Positions 9,057-20,679 of a stretch of DNA of 64,000 nt are shown here, in pieces. Below the pieces are notes generated by a model. The model ran no database searches. It worked only from the letters and a program-made list of their open reading frames with translations, and had not been told where the DNA came from. Made by a program: the position numbers and the translations under genes. Source of the DNA: Phytobacter diazotrophicus (GTDB lineage: Bacteria; Pseudomonadota; Gammaproteobacteria; Enterobacterales; Enterobacteriaceae); assembly GCA_004346725.1 (NCBI GenBank), contig SMDE01000008.1, positions 1 to 64,000 on the forward strand, written 5' to 3'. How positions within the stretch are numbered: position 1 is the stretch's first letter; the number at the start of each line of letters is the position of its first letter.

Positions 9057-10352
9057 TTACTTCTGCCACATTAGCCGTACGCCAGGCTGCCCATTTTCTG
9101 CTTTCCCCTCCTGCGTGACAAACACGCCTGCCGCAGCAATCAGCGACTCACCGTAAAACAGTAGTGGTGTTGTATCCCGACGCCAGGGTGCCACGCCCAA
9201 CTCCTGCCAGATCTTTTTAAGTTTACGGCCACCGTTACGCCCCTGGATGTGCAAAGTTCCCGTCGCCTGAAAGCGTACCGATACCACTTCGTCAGCGCCC
9301 GGTGGACGCAGCTCCTCGCCCGGCACAAGCCGCAGAACGCCAAGCCCATCCGGCAACGTCAGCGGCAAAAAAGGATCCGTCCATTGCAGAACTTTTTCGC
9401 GCTGACCCGCAAGCGCCTTAACCCACCACAAATAACCCTGATAACGGCGGATATCATGATCGCCAAGGCGCAAGCATGGCACTGCATCCTCTCTGGCTAA
9501 CGCCACTTCTTGCCAGACCCGTAGCAACATTTCCCGGGAAGGCATCGGCGCCTGCTGCGCGGAAAGCCAACGTCGTAAGATAGCGGCACGCCGTGCCGCA
9601 TTTAACGTTTCCAGCGCCGCAATCGACAACCCACCGTCACGGTGTGTCGCCGCCGCAAGCTCGTCTGCCAGCAGTTCATCCAGCAATTGCTCCTGCTCGC
9701 CGCACAAGGCCGCACTCCGGGCGACCGCATCGGCAAAATGCGGCCAGCGGGCATTCAATGCAGGCAGAACGCGTAAACGCAGGAAGTTGCGGTCATAGGC
9801 ATCATCAGCATTACTCTCGTCTTCAATCCATGACAAGCCATGCTGCTGAGCCCAGCGAAGAAGTGCTTCGCGTGTTTCGTTCAACAACGGTCTGAGGAGC
9901 ATAGTGTCGGCAAACGGCAGCGTTTCCGGCATACCCGCAAGACCGGCCGGACCACTCCCCCGTTTAAGCGCCAGTAAAAACGTTTCGCACTGGTCGTCAA
10001 GATGCTGGGCGGTGAGCAGCAATTCTCCGGGGACTAACGCCTGAGTAAAGGCGGCATAGCGGGCTTTTCTCGCCTGCGCTTCAATTCCATTGCCTTCATC
10101 CACCAGTTGTACCCGATGAACAACAAGCGGCACCTGCCAGGCATTGCAAACCTGCTGACAATGAGCAGCCCAGGCATCCGCATTGGGGCTTAATCCGTGG
10201 TGAATATGAATCGCGCGCAGGGAAATGTCCGGCTGCTGATGACGCCACTGCACCAGACGGTGCAACAGTACTGTCGAATCGAGCCCGCCGCTAAACGCCA
10301 CCAAAAACTGGCGTTGATGGGCAGGCAAGCGAGAAAGTAAGGGCATGATCAT
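9057..10352 (-). CDS. tilS: tRNA(Ile)-lysidine synthase
   Basis: ATP-dependent enzyme that converts C34 of the tRNA-Ile CAU anticodon to lysidine, so the tRNA reads AUA and accepts isoleucine; it is essential. The N-terminal PP-loop ATPase motif SGGLDST lies at residues 21-27. TilS-specific substrate-binding and C-terminal domains follow, with a conserved [17 protein letters not shown] segment. Starting at 10352 gives 431 residues, against 432 in E. coli. The ATG at 10346 is an alternative, as no clear ribosome site distinguishes them. The frame out to 10412 runs through a hairpin and is unlikely. Confidence 0.93.
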   Translation of the reverse strand: MIMPLLSRLPAHQRQFLVAFSGGLDSTVLLHRLVQWRHQQPDISLRAIHIHHGLSPNADAWAAHCQQVCNAWQVPLVVHRVQLVDEGNGIEAQARKARYAAFTQALVPGELLLTAQHLDDQCETFLLALKRGSGPAGLAGMPETLPFADTMLLRPLLNETREALLRWAQQHGLSWIEDESNADDAYDRNFLRLRVLPALNARWPHFADAVARSAALCGEQEQLLDELLADELAAATHRDGGLSIAALETLNAARRAAILRRWLSAQQAPMPSREMLLRVWQEVALAREDAVPCLRLGDHDIRRYQGYLWWVKALAGQREKVLQWTDPFLPLTLPDGLGVLRLVPGEELRPPGADEVVSVRFQATGTLHIQGRNGGRKLKKIWQELGVAPWRRDTTPLLFYGESLIAAAGVFVTQEGKAENGQPGVRLMWQK

Positions 10353-10415
10353 GGTATTAACCGAAACGGAAATCATGCCCGGCACGTTACCGGGCATTCC
10401 TGTGACTGGCAAGGC

Positions 10416-10805
10416 TTACTGCTGATAGAGTTCCAGCGGAAGGTTGTCAGGATCTTTAAAAAAGGTAAAGCGCTTACCGGTGTAAGGGTCAACACGAATC
10501 GCTTCGCACGAGACATTGTGCGCTTGCAGGTGAGCAACCGCCTGATCGATATCCACAACGCTAAAGGCCAGATGACGCAATCCGCAGGCTTCCGGCCCAC
10601 TCGGACGTGCTGGCGGAAAGGGAAACGAAAACAACTCAATGACATACTGGCCATTCAGCGCCAGGTCTCCTTTCCAGGAGTCACGCTCTTCACGATAAAC
10701 TTCGCTTTGCAGCGTAAAACCCAGGATATCGCAATAGAACGCTTTACTCTTTACATAATCCGTTGCGATGATGGCGATGTGATGTACCTGTTTTAAACCC
10801 AGCAT
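10416..10805 (-). CDS. yaeR: VOC family protein YaeR (glyoxalase-like)
   Basis: A 129-residue vicinal-oxygen-chelate fold protein, near-identical to E. coli YaeR. Candidate metal ligands are seen in VHHIAI at the N-terminus, CGLRHLAF in the middle and LPLELYQ at the C-terminus, the pattern of glyoxalase I-like metalloenzymes. The substrate is not known. AAAGGAG precedes the ATG at 10805. It lies between ldcC and tilS on the same strand, with gaps of 56 and 63 bp, so it may be read from the ldcC side. Confidence 0.9.
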   Translation of the reverse strand: MLGLKQVHHIAIIATDYVKSKAFYCDILGFTLQSEVYREERDSWKGDLALNGQYVIELFSFPFPPARPSGPEACGLRHLAFSVVDIDQAVAHLQAHNVSCEAIRVDPYTGKRFTFFKDPDNLPLELYQQ

Positions 10806-10861
10806 AATGTCTCCTTTTGTCTTTGCGCACGTTACCGTTGTGACAGGTAACCCGCAAGAGG

Positions 10862-13000
10862 CTACGGTCTTTTTAAGACACGTACCCAATAGACGCCATC
10901 TTCTCCCCGCTTCGCGCCATGGATATCCGTTTCAAAGCCCGGATAGTGCCGCCCTATCGCACAGAGCATTAACAGGAAATCCAAAACCGAGCGGCTCGCT
11001 TCGGTGATCATCTCCCCTGGCATCAGTAACGGCACGCCCGGTGGGTAAGGTAAGATCATATTGGCGGAGATACGTCCCGTAAGCCTTTCCAGTTCAATAG
11101 TTTCAACATCTCCACGGATTTGCTGCTGCCACGCCTGATGCGGAGTCAGCTTCATTTCCGGCAACACATCAAACGCCCGCAGCATCAGTTGCGGCAGATC
11201 GTGCTGGCGGATCAATTTATGGATGCCCTGCGCAAGATCCTGGATCCGCATATTGCGGTAGAAGTCGGGATCTTCGGCATACAGATCCGGCAGCATGTTC
11301 TTCACGCGTAAATTGAGATCGTAGGCACGCTTGAACTCCATTAACCCACGCAGCAGGCCCATGGCACGGGTTTTGTCGATCCCGATACTGAACAGGAACA
11401 ACAGATTGTAAGGACCCGTTTTTTCAACTACCACGCCGCGCTCATCAAGAAACTTCGCCACCAGCGCCGCCGGGATCCCCTCTTCACTCATATTGCCTTG
11501 TTCATCCATACCCGGCGTCAGAATAGTCACCTTGACCGGGTCGAGGAACATGTGGTCTTCGTCAGCATCGCGGAAGCCGTGCCAGCTTTCTCCCGGCGCT
11601 ACCGGCCAGCAATCGGCCTCATTGATCTCCTCGGGCTGCCAGATATCAAAGAACCAGCCATCGGCTTCATCTTTTAACCGCTGCACCTCTTTGCGGAAAT
11701 GCAAAGCGCGCTCAACCGAACGGTTAATCAGCCGTTTACCGGGGTTACCGCGCAACATTGCCGCCGCGGTCTCAATGGAGGCCACCAGCGGATAGCTTGG
11801 CGAGGTAGAGGTGTGCATCATAAAGGCTTCGTTAAAGGTATCTTCGTCATACTCACCTTTCACATGGATAAGCGAGGCCTGCGAAAACGCCGCCAGCATT
11901 TTGTGCGTCGATTGCGTTTCGAAAATCACTTTCCCCGGTACCCGCTCACCGCTCATGCCGCTCTTCCCGGCATAAATCGGATGAAAGTTGGTGTACGGCA
12001 CCCAGGCGGAATCGAAATGAATAGAAGGCACATCCAGCGTTTTTTTAATCCAGTCAGTGTTGTATAGCAGCCCATCGTAAGTGGAATTGGTGATTACCGC
12101 ATGCACCGGCCAGGTTGCACCTGCGGTTGCAGCAATCTTTTGTTCAATGCTGGCATGGGTGAATTCCCGGCGCGGAATACCGCCCAGAATCCCCAGCGCG
12201 TTACGTCCCGGTTTTAACCACAGCGGCGTAACGTCGCTCATCATTAACAGATGGGCCAGTGACTTGTGGCAATTGCGATCAATCAGCAGCGTACTACCCA
12301 CCGGTGCGGCGTACATACCCACAATTTTATTGGAGGTGGAGGTGCCGTTGGTGACCATATAACTTTGCTCAGCGCCAAAGGTGCGGGCGATATACTCCTC
12401 GGCTTCCAGATGCGGCCCGCTATGGTCCAGAAGCGAGCCCAGTTCAGTGACCGAGATAGACACATCCGCTTTTAGTGTGTTGCCGCCGAAGAAATCATAA
12501 AACAGGCAGCCAACCGGGCTTTTCAGGTAGGCCGTACCCGCCATGTGGCCTGGCGTGCAGAAGGTGTATTTTCCTTCTTTCACATAGGTAAAGAGCGCTT
12601 TGGTAAAGGGCGGCGTGATGTTATCGAGATACTCTTTTGTGTACTGCCCGATACGTGTTGCAATGTCATCGGCCATCCCCAGGGCATATTCAAAAAACCA
12701 CAGCGCCATCCGCATATCTTGTGCGCTGACATCCAGCGTCGAATGGGTGTTAATAAAGGCATAAAGGGGAAGATATTCGTTAAGCTGGTTGATATCGCTG
12801 CATAAATCGAGCGTGTACTCGTCCCAGTCGAAAATGACGCCGCAGATACGCGGATTGTGTTCGATGAATTTCAGCAGGTCGCTGCTGTTTTGTGGCCAGA
12901 TTATCTGAAACCCTTGCGCCTGGAGCGCCTTCTCAAGCTCCTTGATCGGCTCATCTTTGTAAAAGACGCCGTGCGGCCCCATGATGGCAATAATATTCAC
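10862..13000 (-). CDS. ldcC: constitutive lysine decarboxylase
   Basis: PLP-dependent cytoplasmic decarboxylase that converts lysine to cadaverine. The 712-residue product has the N-terminal response-regulator-like wing domain, then the PLP domain with the lysine in STHKML, then the C-terminal domain. The start is GTG at 13000: AGGAGG lies just upstream and the product opens as VNIIAIMGPHG, like E. coli LdcC. An ORF extending to 13072 crosses the accA terminator and is rejected. Position after accA distinguishes it from the acid-inducible cadA. Confidence 0.96.
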   Translation of the reverse strand: MNIIAIMGPHGVFYKDEPIKELEKALQAQGFQIIWPQNSSDLLKFIEHNPRICGVIFDWDEYTLDLCSDINQLNEYLPLYAFINTHSTLDVSAQDMRMALWFFEYALGMADDIATRIGQYTKEYLDNITPPFTKALFTYVKEGKYTFCTPGHMAGTAYLKSPVGCLFYDFFGGNTLKADVSISVTELGSLLDHSGPHLEAEEYIARTFGAEQSYMVTNGTSTSNKIVGMYAAPVGSTLLIDRNCHKSLAHLLMMSDVTPLWLKPGRNALGILGGIPRREFTHASIEQKIAATAGATWPVHAVITNSTYDGLLYNTDWIKKTLDVPSIHFDSAWVPYTNFHPIYAGKSGMSGERVPGKVIFETQSTHKMLAAFSQASLIHVKGEYDEDTFNEAFMMHTSTSPSYPLVASIETAAAMLRGNPGKRLINRSVERALHFRKEVQRLKDEADGWFFDIWQPEEINEADCWPVAPGESWHGFRDADEDHMFLDPVKVTILTPGMDEQGNMSEEGIPAALVAKFLDERGVVVEKTGPYNLLFLFSIGIDKTRAMGLLRGLMEFKRAYDLNLRVKNMLPDLYAEDPDFYRNMRIQDLAQGIHKLIRQHDLPQLMLRAFDVLPEMKLTPHQAWQQQIRGDVETIELERLTGRISANMILPYPPGVPLLMPGEMITEASRSVLDFLLMLCAIGRHYPGFETDIHGAKRGEDGVYWVRVLKRP

Positions 13001-13055
13001 GGTTACCTCCTGAAAAAAACCTAAGTTAATCATAGCTGAGGTAAACAGGGGGTAT

Positions 13056-13083
13056 AAAAAAAGCCACAACACTGTGTGGCTTT
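13056..13083 (-). terminator. terminator of accA
   Basis: On the minus strand stem AGCCACA / TGTGGCT (13062-13081) is followed by a run of seven Ts. It lies 25 bp beyond the accA stop and before ldcC, ending the long upstream operon. Confidence 0.88.
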
Positions 13084-13106
13084 TCAGAATGATCTTTCAA
13101 TGCTTA

Positions 13107-14066
13107 TCAGGCGTAACCGTAGCTCATCAGACGCTGGTAACGGCGATTACGCAGATCGTCTTTGCTCAGCACGTCCAAATCCGCCAGATCCGCAATCAAC
13201 TGCGCTTTCAGAGAGGCCGCGATGGCTTCCGGGTTACGGTGTGCGCCGCCTAACGGTTCCGGAATGATCGAGTCGATCAGTTTCAACTCTTTCAGACGCG
13301 GTGCAATGATACCCATTGCGTCGGCAGCCAATGGTGCCTTGTCTGCGCTTTTCCACAGAATGGACGCACAGCCTTCCGGCGAGATAACCGAATAGGTGCT
13401 GTATTGCAGCATATTCACTTTATCACCCACGCCAATGGCCAGCGCACCGCCAGAACCGCCTTCACCGATAACGGTACAAATGACCGGTACGCTCAGACGG
13501 GACATTTCACGCAGGTTACGCGCGATCGCCTCAGACTGACCACGCTCTTCCGCGCCCACGCCAGGGTATGCGCCTGGGGTGTCGATAAAGGTAATGATCG
13601 GCATATTGAAACGTTCAGCCATTTCCATCAGGCGCAGCGCTTTGCGATACCCTTCCGGTGCCGGCATACCAAAATTGCGGCGAATTTTTTCTTTGGTTTC
13701 ACGTCCTTTCTGGTGGCCGATGATCATCACCGGGCGACCGTCAAGGCGAGCGATACCACCGACGATGGCTTTGTCGTCCGCATAAGCGCGGTCGCCAGCC
13801 AGCTCGTCGAATTCATCAAATGCGAGGCGGACATAATCCAGGGTGTATGGACGCAGCGGATGGCGTGCCAGCTGAGCGACTTGCCATGCACCAAGATCGG
13901 CAAAGATTTTGCGCGTCAGCTCTACGCTTTTTTCACGCAGACGATGCACTTCTTCATCGATGTTAATATCCAGTTTTTCATCCTGACGACTTACTGACGT
14001 CAGAGAATCGATTTTCGCTTCCAGCTCGGCAATCGGCTGTTCGAAATCAAGGAAATTCAGACTCAT
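13107..14066 (-). CDS. accA: acetyl-CoA carboxylase carboxyltransferase subunit alpha
   Basis: Alpha subunit of the carboxyltransferase which, with AccD, moves the carboxyl group from biotin to acetyl-CoA to form malonyl-CoA, the committed step of fatty acid synthesis. The 319 residues match the E. coli length. The crotonase-type fold shows the glycine-rich GEGGSGGA (201-208), part of the active-site oxyanion region. It sits 12 bp after dnaE, as the last gene of the lpx-dnaE-accA run. Confidence 0.97.
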   Translation of the reverse strand: MSLNFLDFEQPIAELEAKIDSLTSVSRQDEKLDINIDEEVHRLREKSVELTRKIFADLGAWQVAQLARHPLRPYTLDYVRLAFDEFDELAGDRAYADDKAIVGGIARLDGRPVMIIGHQKGRETKEKIRRNFGMPAPEGYRKALRLMEMAERFNMPIITFIDTPGAYPGVGAEERGQSEAIARNLREMSRLSVPVICTVIGEGGSGGALAIGVGDKVNMLQYSTYSVISPEGCASILWKSADKAPLAADAMGIIAPRLKELKLIDSIIPEPLGGAHRNPEAIAASLKAQLIADLADLDVLSKDDLRNRRYQRLMSYGYA

Positions 14067-14078
14067 AGTATTCCTGTA

Positions 14079-17000
14079 TTAGTCAAACTCCAGTTCCACC
14101 TGCTCCGAACCAATGAGGCCACGGAGATCGTTTAATAAACGATCGCTCGGAGAGACACGCCACGTTGCGCCGAAACGTAATCGTGCACGTGCATCCGCCC
14201 TCTGATAGTAGAGATGTACTGGAATGGTCCCCGAGCGATGGGGTTCCAGAGACTGACGGAGTCGGTTCAAAAGCTGGTCATCAATTTGCCTGTCCGTCAG
14301 CGAGATAGCAAGCCCGCGCGCATATTTTTCACGAGCTTCGTCAATGTCCATCACTTCGCGGGCGGTCATTTTAAGCCCCCCGCTGAAGTCATCAAAGCTG
14401 ACCTGTCCGCTGACGATCAGTATGCGGTCTTTTTCCAGCAGTTGCTGATATTTGTCCAGGGCGTCCGTGAACAACATCACTTCCAGGCGCCCGGAACGGT
14501 CATCCAAAGTACAGATGCCAATACGATTGCCGCGCTTGGTGACCATAACCCGCGCAGCAATCACCAGCCCCGCCGCCGTGGTGACCTTGCCACGTTCGGT
14601 CGGGTGCATGTCTTTTAGTCGGTAGCCACCGACGTAACGATCGATCTCTTTCAAATACTGGGTGATCGGATGCCCGGTCAGGTACAGCCCCAGGGTTTCA
14701 CGTTCACCGTCCAGCACCACCTGCTCTGGCCACGGCTGGCAACTGGCGTAAGACTGTTCCACCTGTTCGGGCTCTTCTGCCAGGACACCGAACATATCCG
14801 CCTGACCAATCGCTTCCGCTTTCGCATGCTGGTCGGCGGCTTTCAGGGCGTCGCCGAGGGAATTCATCAGCGCGGCCCGATGCGGCCCAAGGCGGTCAAA
14901 CGCCCCGGACATTATCAGTTTTTCCAGCACCCGGCGATTGAGTTTTTTGGTGTCGGTACGGGCACAGAGATCAAACAGTTCCCGGAAATAGCCGCCGTTA
15001 TTACGAGCCTCGAGGATCGCTTCAATCGGGCCTTCACCCACGCCTTTGATAGCCCCAATGCCGTAAACAATTTCACCGTCGTCATTCACGTGGAAATGGT
15101 ACAGACCAGAGTTGATATCCGGCGGCAGGATCTTGAGCCCCATGCGCCAGCATTCGTCCACCAGGCCTACCACCTTCTCGGTGTTGTCCATATCGGCGGT
15201 CATTACCGCCGCCATAAACTCTGCCGGATAGTGCGCTTTCAGCCACAGCGTCTGGTATGAGACTAAAGCATAGGCAGCAGAGTGCGATTTGTTAAATCCG
15301 TACCCGGCGAATTTCTCCACCAGGTCGAAGATTTTCATCGCCAGCTCGCCGTCAACGCCGTTTTTCTTCGCCCCTTCTTCGAAGGTCCCGCGCTGCTTGG
15401 CCATCTCCTCCGGCTTTTTCTTACCCATCGCACGACGCAGCATGTCCGCGCCGCCGAGGGTATAGCCAGAAAGCACCTGAGCTATCTGCATCACCTGTTC
15501 CTGATACAAGATGATGCCGTAGGTCGGCTCCAGTACCGGTTTCAGACTCTCATGCTGCCACTGTACGTCCGGGTAGGAAATCTCTTCGCGCCCGTGCTTA
15601 CGGTCGATAAAGTTATCCACCATTCCCGACTGCAGTGGGCCCGGACGGAACAGGGCCACCAGGGCTATCATATCTTCGAAGCAGTCAGGCTGCAGACGCT
15701 TGATCAAGTCTTTCATGCCGCGGGATTCAAGCTGGAATACCGCTGTGGTTTCCGAGCGCTGCAGCATGTCGAAGCTTTTCTTGTCATCGAGCGGGATAGC
15801 GGCGATATCAAGCGGTGGCTCGCCGTTCTTCTCACGACGGGCGTTGATCATCTCCAGCGCCCAGTTGATGATGGTGAGCGTACGCAGCCCCAGGAAGTCG
15901 AACTTCACGAGACCCGCGTATTCCACGTCGTTCTTATCAAACTGGGTGACCGGATGTTGCCCCGCCTCATCACAATAGAGCGGTGCAAAATCGGTGATTT
16001 TGGTCGGCGCGATAACCACACCACCGGCGTGTTTACCGGCGTTACGCGTGACGCCTTCCAGCTTACGCGCCATATCAATTAGCGCTCTGACTTCCTCGTC
16101 AGCCTCGTAGATTTCTGGCAGTTGCGGTTCCGCTTCAAAGGCTTTCGCCAACGTCATACCAGGATCGGGTGGAACCAGCTTAGAAATACGATCCACAAAA
16201 CCGTACGGATGCCCCAGCACGCGGCCCACGTCGCGGATAACCGCTTTCGCCGCCATCGTACCGAAGGTAATAATCTGCGATACCGCATCACGCCCGTACA
16301 TATCTGCTACGTGCTCGATAACCTGATCGCGTTTTTCCATACAGAAGTCGACGTCAAAGTCGGGCATAGAAACACGTTCAGGGTTAAGGAAACGTTCGAA
16401 CAGCAGGTCGAATTCCAGCGGGTCGAGGTCGGTAATTTTCAGCGCATAGGCTACCAGCGAACCCGCACCGGAGCCTCGCCCCGGGCCTACCGGCACACCG
16501 TTATCTTTCGACCACTGGATAAATTCCATAACGATAAGGAAGTAGCCCGGGAACCCCATCTGGTTAATAACCTGGAGTTCAATATCCAGACGTTCATCAT
16601 ACTCAGGGCGTTTCTCTTTACGGACCGCCTCATCCGGGAAAAGGAATGCCAGACGCTCTTCCAGGCCCTCTTTCGACTTCGCGACAAGAAAATCTTCGGT
16701 GGTCATATCCCCGGTCGGGAACTGGGGCAGGAAGTACTCGCCCAGACGCACCGTGACGTTACAACGTTTGGCGATTTCTACCGTGTTTTCGAGCGCTTCC
16801 GGGATGTCAGAGAAAAGCTCACACATCTCGTCTTCGCTGCGCATATATTGCTGCGCAGAGTAATTACGCGGACGCTTGGGGTCATCAAGGGTAAAGCCGT
16901 CGTGAATCGCGACACGGATTTCATGGGCATCAAAGTCGCCCGCATCGATAAAACGCACGTCATTGGTCGCCACAACAGGCAGACCGCGTTCTTCGGCGAG

Positions 17001-17561
17001 CCGTACCGCCGCATGCAAATAGTTCTCTTCGTCCGCGCGACCGGTACGAATCAGTTCGAGATAATAGTTGTTGGGGAAATGCTCTTCGTAAAACGCCACG
17101 CACTGCTCGACCAGCGCGCTATTACCGCGCATCAGGCTTTTACCAACATCCCCCATCCGGGCACCAGACAACAGGATCAGCCCGTCTTTCAGCTCAACCA
17201 GCCAGTCGCGGTCAATCCATGGCCCCGCCGCCCCGTACCCACGCTGATAGGCACGAGAAATTAGCAGCGTCAGGTTTTGATAGCCGACGTTGTTTGCTGC
17301 CAGTACAGTGAGCTGCGTCAGTTCGTCCGCGAGTAGTTCGCTCTGAACATGAAAATCGGCCCCCACAATCGGTTTTAACCCCGCGCCATGGGCCGTTCCG
17401 TAGAACTTCACCAGGCCACACAGGTTGGTAAAATCGGTGATCGCCAGCGCTGGCATGCCGAGCGCGGCCGCCTTTTTCACCAGCGGCCCGGTTTTCGCCA
17501 GCCCGTCTATCATGGAGTAGTCGCTATGCACCCGCAGGTGTACGAAACGTGGTTCAGCCAT
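14079..17561 (-). CDS. dnaE: DNA polymerase III alpha subunit
   Basis: Catalytic subunit of the replicative DNA polymerase, 1160 residues as in E. coli. Domains in order: N-terminal PHP domain ([15 protein letters not shown]), the polymerase palm with catalytic aspartates in PDFDVDFC (around 400-405), fingers, the helix-hairpin-helix region ([12 protein letters not shown]), the OB domain and the C-terminal tau-binding part. It lies 25 bp after rnhB and 12 bp before accA, an arrangement conserved in enterobacteria. No interruption is seen. Confidence 0.98.
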   Translation of the reverse strand: MAEPRFVHLRVHSDYSMIDGLAKTGPLVKKAAALGMPALAITDFTNLCGLVKFYGTAHGAGLKPIVGADFHVQSELLADELTQLTVLAANNVGYQNLTLLISRAYQRGYGAAGPWIDRDWLVELKDGLILLSGARMGDVGKSLMRGNSALVEQCVAFYEEHFPNNYYLELIRTGRADEENYLHAAVRLAEERGLPVVATNDVRFIDAGDFDAHEIRVAIHDGFTLDDPKRPRNYSAQQYMRSEDEMCELFSDIPEALENTVEIAKRCNVTVRLGEYFLPQFPTGDMTTEDFLVAKSKEGLEERLAFLFPDEAVRKEKRPEYDERLDIELQVINQMGFPGYFLIVMEFIQWSKDNGVPVGPGRGSGAGSLVAYALKITDLDPLEFDLLFERFLNPERVSMPDFDVDFCMEKRDQVIEHVADMYGRDAVSQIITFGTMAAKAVIRDVGRVLGHPYGFVDRISKLVPPDPGMTLAKAFEAEPQLPEIYEADEEVRALIDMARKLEGVTRNAGKHAGGVVIAPTKITDFAPLYCDEAGQHPVTQFDKNDVEYAGLVKFDFLGLRTLTIINWALEMINARREKNGEPPLDIAAIPLDDKKSFDMLQRSETTAVFQLESRGMKDLIKRLQPDCFEDMIALVALFRPGPLQSGMVDNFIDRKHGREEISYPDVQWQHESLKPVLEPTYGIILYQEQVMQIAQVLSGYTLGGADMLRRAMGKKKPEEMAKQRGTFEEGAKKNGVDGELAMKIFDLVEKFAGYGFNKSHSAAYALVSYQTLWLKAHYPAEFMAAVMTADMDNTEKVVGLVDECWRMGLKILPPDINSGLYHFHVNDDGEIVYGIGAIKGVGEGPIEAILEARNNGGYFRELFDLCARTDTKKLNRRVLEKLIMSGAFDRLGPHRAALMNSLGDALKAADQHAKAEAIGQADMFGVLAEEPEQVEQSYASCQPWPEQVVLDGERETLGLYLTGHPITQYLKEIDRYVGGYRLKDMHPTERGKVTTAAGLVIAARVMVTKRGNRIGICTLDDRSGRLEVMLFTDALDKYQQLLEKDRILIVSGQVSFDDFSGGLKMTAREVMDIDEAREKYARGLAISLTDRQIDDQLLNRLRQSLEPHRSGTIPVHLYYQRADARARLRFGATWRVSPSDRLLNDLRGLIGSEQVELEFD

Positions 17562-17586
17562 TTTCAGATCTCTTCACGTCACAGAA

Positions 17587-18183
17587 TCAGGACACAAGGC
17601 CCAGCACGCGTTTGACGGGCGCAAAGCTGCGCCGATGATGTTCCGTTGCGCCATGCTCAGCCAGTTTTTCCAGATGGAAAGCGGTTGGATAGCCTTTATG
17701 CTGCGCGAAACCGTATTGAGGAAAAGTCAGATCGAGCGTGGCCATTTCTGCATCGCGGGTGACCTTCGCCAGAATGGAGGCGGCGCTGATTTCAGGCACC
17801 CGACTGTCACCTTTTACAACCGCCAGCGAAGGCATCGGCAGTTTGGGGCAACGGTTGCCATCAATGAGAACATACTCCGGAATAATACCCAAACCAGCGA
17901 CCGCACGCTGCATCGCCAGCATCGTGGCATGCAGAATATTTAACTCGTCGATTTCGTGCGGCTCTGCACGGCCCAGACTCCAGGCCAGCGCCTTCTCTTT
18001 GATCTCGTCAAACAATGCCAGACGGCGTTTCTCAGATAATTTTTTCGAGTCATTAAGACCGATAATAGGACGCGCCGGATCGAGGATAACAGCAGCAGTC
18101 ACCACTGCGCCAACCAACGGGCCGCGTCCAACTTCATCCACACCGGCAACCAGGTGTGTATGGGGGTAAATAAATTCCATCAT
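17587..18183 (-). CDS. rnhB: ribonuclease HII
   Basis: Cleaves RNA in RNA-DNA hybrids and nicks 5' of single ribonucleotides misincorporated in DNA, starting ribonucleotide excision repair. It has 198 residues. The catalytic acid pair is in VDEVGRG (Asp16, Glu17). Further conserved features are [34 protein letters not shown] and the C-terminal [11 protein letters not shown]. Its start overlaps the lpxB stop by 4 bp, indicating coupled translation. Confidence 0.97.
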   Translation of the reverse strand: MMEFIYPHTHLVAGVDEVGRGPLVGAVVTAAVILDPARPIIGLNDSKKLSEKRRLALFDEIKEKALAWSLGRAEPHEIDELNILHATMLAMQRAVAGLGIIPEYVLIDGNRCPKLPMPSLAVVKGDSRVPEISAASILAKVTRDAEMATLDLTFPQYGFAQHKGYPTAFHLEKLAEHGATEHHRRSFAPVKRVLGLVS

Positions 18184-19328
18184 TGTGCCAACTCCAGTAC
18201 GGCATCTGCGGCCTGCTCATCGGCATTACAGCGGATCTGCAGATGCAGCTCCCGGAAAATATCGTGCATCGCATGGCTGGTTTTGCCCTTTGCCAACAGG
18301 GGAAGTAACGCATCAGCCAGCGCCTGAGGCTGACAGTCATCCTGCAGCAGCTCTTTAACAAGCTCACGGCCTGCCAGTAAATTGGGCAGCGAAACGTAAT
18401 CGGTTTTAACCAGACGCTTCGCCAGCCAGAAGGTAAACGGCTTCATTCGATAACCCACCACCATCGGGCATTTCGCCAGCATGCACTCCAGCGCGGCTGT
18501 GCCGGATGCCAGCAATGCAGCATCACTGGCAATCATCGCTTCCCGCGCCTGGCCATCCAGCATATGCACGCGCAGCTCAGGGGCCACATCCGCTTTGATG
18601 CGTTCAAACTGCTCGCGACGCTTTGCATTCACCAACGGAACCACAACTTCCAGGTCCGGATAATGCTTACGCAACAGCTGCGCCGTACGCAAAAAGTCAG
18701 CGCTCAGCATCTCAACCTCTGCGCCACGGCTGCCCGGAAGTAACGCAAGGCAGTGCGCGTCATGGGGAATGCCTAATGTGTCCCGCGCCGCATTTTTATC
18801 CGGATCCAGCGGCATCGCATCCGCCATGGTATGGCCGATAAAACGGCAGGGAACATTGAATCTATCGTAAAACGCTTTTTCGAAAGGCAGAAATGCGAGC
18901 ACCAGGTCGGTGGCTCTGCCTATTTTGAAAACGCGTTTCTGGCGCCAGGCCCATACCGAAGGGCTGACATAATGAATGGTCCTGATGCCCTTCTTTTTCA
19001 GGTTCCCCTCAAGGGTGATATTGAAATCGGGTGCATCAATGCCGACAAAGACATCGGGTTTAAGCTCGCTAAAGCGACGCGTGAGGTCGGCACGGATATG
19101 CAGCAGACGTCGCAGGCGACCAAGCACCTCGACAATCCCCATCACCGCCAGCTCTTCCATTTCGTACCAGGCCTCGCAGCCTTCGGCCTGCATACGCGGC
19201 CCGGCAACACCGACGAAGCGCGCATCGGGAATACGCGCTCTCAGTGCGCGGATGAGACCCGCACCAAGAATATCGCCGGAGGTTTCTCCGGCGACGAGGG
19301 CAATCGTTAACGGACGACGTTCAACCAT
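18180..19328 (-). CDS. lpxB: lipid-A-disaccharide synthase
   Basis: Family 19 glycosyltransferase that joins UDP-2,3-diacylglucosamine and lipid X to form the beta-1',6-linked lipid A disaccharide at the inner membrane. It has 382 residues. The N-terminal [12 protein letters not shown] and the UDP-binding segment [11 protein letters not shown] are characteristic. Its ATG overlaps the lpxA stop codon by 1 bp (TAATG) and its stop overlaps rnhB, so lpxA-lpxB-rnhB are tightly coupled. Confidence 0.97.
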   Translation of the reverse strand: MVERRPLTIALVAGETSGDILGAGLIRALRARIPDARFVGVAGPRMQAEGCEAWYEMEELAVMGIVEVLGRLRRLLHIRADLTRRFSELKPDVFVGIDAPDFNITLEGNLKKKGIRTIHYVSPSVWAWRQKRVFKIGRATDLVLAFLPFEKAFYDRFNVPCRFIGHTMADAMPLDPDKNAARDTLGIPHDAHCLALLPGSRGAEVEMLSADFLRTAQLLRKHYPDLEVVVPLVNAKRREQFERIKADVAPELRVHMLDGQAREAMIASDAALLASGTAALECMLAKCPMVVGYRMKPFTFWLAKRLVKTDYVSLPNLLAGRELVKELLQDDCQPQALADALLPLLAKGKTSHAMHDIFRELHLQIRCNADEQAADAVLELAQ

Positions 19329-20116
19329 TACCGAATTAAACCACGCGTGGAACGTTCAAAAAACGCCATGAACGTTTTCACTTCCGGATGCTGTTCTGCC
19401 AGCTCGGCGATTTCAGGTTTTGCTTCATCCAGCGTTTTGCCGCTGCGGTACAGCAGTTTATACGCGTTACGGATTGCGGTGATCGCTTCGCGGCTAAAGC
19501 CACGACGCTTAAGACCTTCAATATTCACACCAAACGGAGTGGCGTGGTTACCCTGAGCAATCACGAACGGTGGAACGTCCTGTGCGACACCAGAACAGCC
19601 GCCAACCATAACGTGCGCACCGATAATGCAGAACTGGTGCACCGCGGTCATACCGCCAATGATCGCGAAATCATCAACGGAAACGTGGCCTGCCAGTGTG
19701 GCGTTATTCGCCAGAATGCAGCGGCTGCCAACGGTGCAATCATGCGCAACGTGCGCATTGACCATCAGCAGGTTGTCGCTGCCCACCTTCGTCAACCCAC
19801 CGCCTTGTACCGTGCCACGGTGAATGGTGACGCTTTCGCGGATGCGGTTGCGATCGCCAATTTCCACGCGGGTCGGTTCACCAGCATATTTCAGATCCTG
19901 GTTAACCTCGCCGATGGAAGCGAACTGATAAATCTCGTTATCGCGACCAATTTTGGTATGGCCATTAATAACAACATGAGACTTCAGTACGGTGCCTTCG
20001 CCGATTTCGACGTTAGCGCCAACAATACAAAACGGACCAATGTGAGCGTTAGCACCAATAACGGCACCGTCTTCAACAATGGCAGAAGGATGAATAAAGG
20101 CGGTTTTATCAATCAC
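19328..20116 (-). CDS. lpxA: UDP-N-acetylglucosamine acyltransferase
   Basis: First enzyme of lipid A synthesis: transfers 3-hydroxymyristate from ACP to the 3-OH of UDP-GlcNAc. The 262 residues form a left-handed parallel beta-helix of hexapeptide repeats. The catalytic His125 (NAHVAHDC, with His122) is in place, and a helical C-terminal region follows. The start codon is GTG, 3 bp after the fabZ stop. E. coli lpxA also starts with GTG. It is placed inside the conserved lpxD-fabZ-lpxA-lpxB order. Confidence 0.97.
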   Translation of the reverse strand: MIDKTAFIHPSAIVEDGAVIGANAHIGPFCIVGANVEIGEGTVLKSHVVINGHTKIGRDNEIYQFASIGEVNQDLKYAGEPTRVEIGDRNRIRESVTIHRGTVQGGGLTKVGSDNLLMVNAHVAHDCTVGSRCILANNATLAGHVSVDDFAIIGGMTAVHQFCIIGAHVMVGGCSGVAQDVPPFVIAQGNHATPFGVNIEGLKRRGFSREAITAIRNAYKLLYRSGKTLDEAKPEIAELAEQHPEVKTFMAFFERSTRGLIR

Positions 20117-20119
20117 GTA

Positions 20120-20575
20120 TCAGGCCTCCCGGCTACGTGCACACATCATAGTAGCTTCACAAACAACTTTACCGTCTACCAGCGCGACACCCTTGAAGCG
20201 AGTCAGGCCACGGCGCGTTTTTTCGAAAGTTACTTCCATGATCATTTGATCGCCTGGCACAACCGGACGCTTAAAGCGCGCTTCATCGATACCTGCGAAG
20301 TAGTAGAGCTCGCCTGGTTCCAGTTTACCGACGCTTTTGAACGCCAGAATACCGGTTGCCTGCGCCATCGCTTCCAGAATCAACACGCCAGGTAAAATCG
20401 GTTTGCCTGGGAAATGCCCCTGGAAAAACGGCTCATTTACCGAAACATTTTTAACTGCGCGCAGAAAACGACCTTCTTCAAAGTCCAGCACACGGTCTAC
20501 CAGCAAAAATGGGTAACGGTGCGGCAGAAGCTCCAGAATCTCTTCAATGTGCAGAGTATGAGTGTCAGTAGTCAA
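20120..20575 (-). CDS. fabZ: 3-hydroxyacyl-ACP dehydratase FabZ
   Basis: Cytoplasmic hot-dog fold dehydratase that turns 3-hydroxyacyl-ACP into trans-2-enoyl-ACP. It competes with LpxA and LpxD for 3-hydroxymyristoyl-ACP, which explains its place among the lpx genes. The 151 residues have catalytic His54 ([10 protein letters not shown]) and Glu68 (LILEAMAQ). The start codon is TTG at 20575, as in E. coli fabZ; no ATG gives the full family N-terminus. It is 3 bp from lpxA. Confidence 0.96.
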   Translation of the reverse strand: MTTDTHTLHIEEILELLPHRYPFLLVDRVLDFEEGRFLRAVKNVSVNEPFFQGHFPGKPILPGVLILEAMAQATGILAFKSVGKLEPGELYYFAGIDEARFKRPVVPGDQMIMEVTFEKTRRGLTRFKGVALVDGKVVCEATMMCARSREA

Positions 20576-20679
20576 AATACTCTTCCTGTCTAAATATACT
20601 AAAAGGCCATAATAACACGGCCCGCGGCAATCGTAAGAATGCCGACAGGCCGGGAAGTTTAAACGTAGCGAGCGAGCTA

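Noticed and set aside
10372-10400. Hairpin before tilS as a terminator of yaeR
   Set aside because: The GCCCGG / CCGGGC palindrome has no T-run on the minus strand, so I do not call it a terminator.
16122-17264. A 380-codon open frame on the plus strand opposite dnaE
   Set aside because: Antisense shadow of dnaE with no recognisable domains or ribosome site; several similar shadows occur along the gene.
19388-20395. A 335-codon plus-strand frame opposite lpxA and fabZ
   Set aside because: The hexapeptide repeat coding of lpxA yields long antisense frames; the Asn-rich product has no family resemblance.
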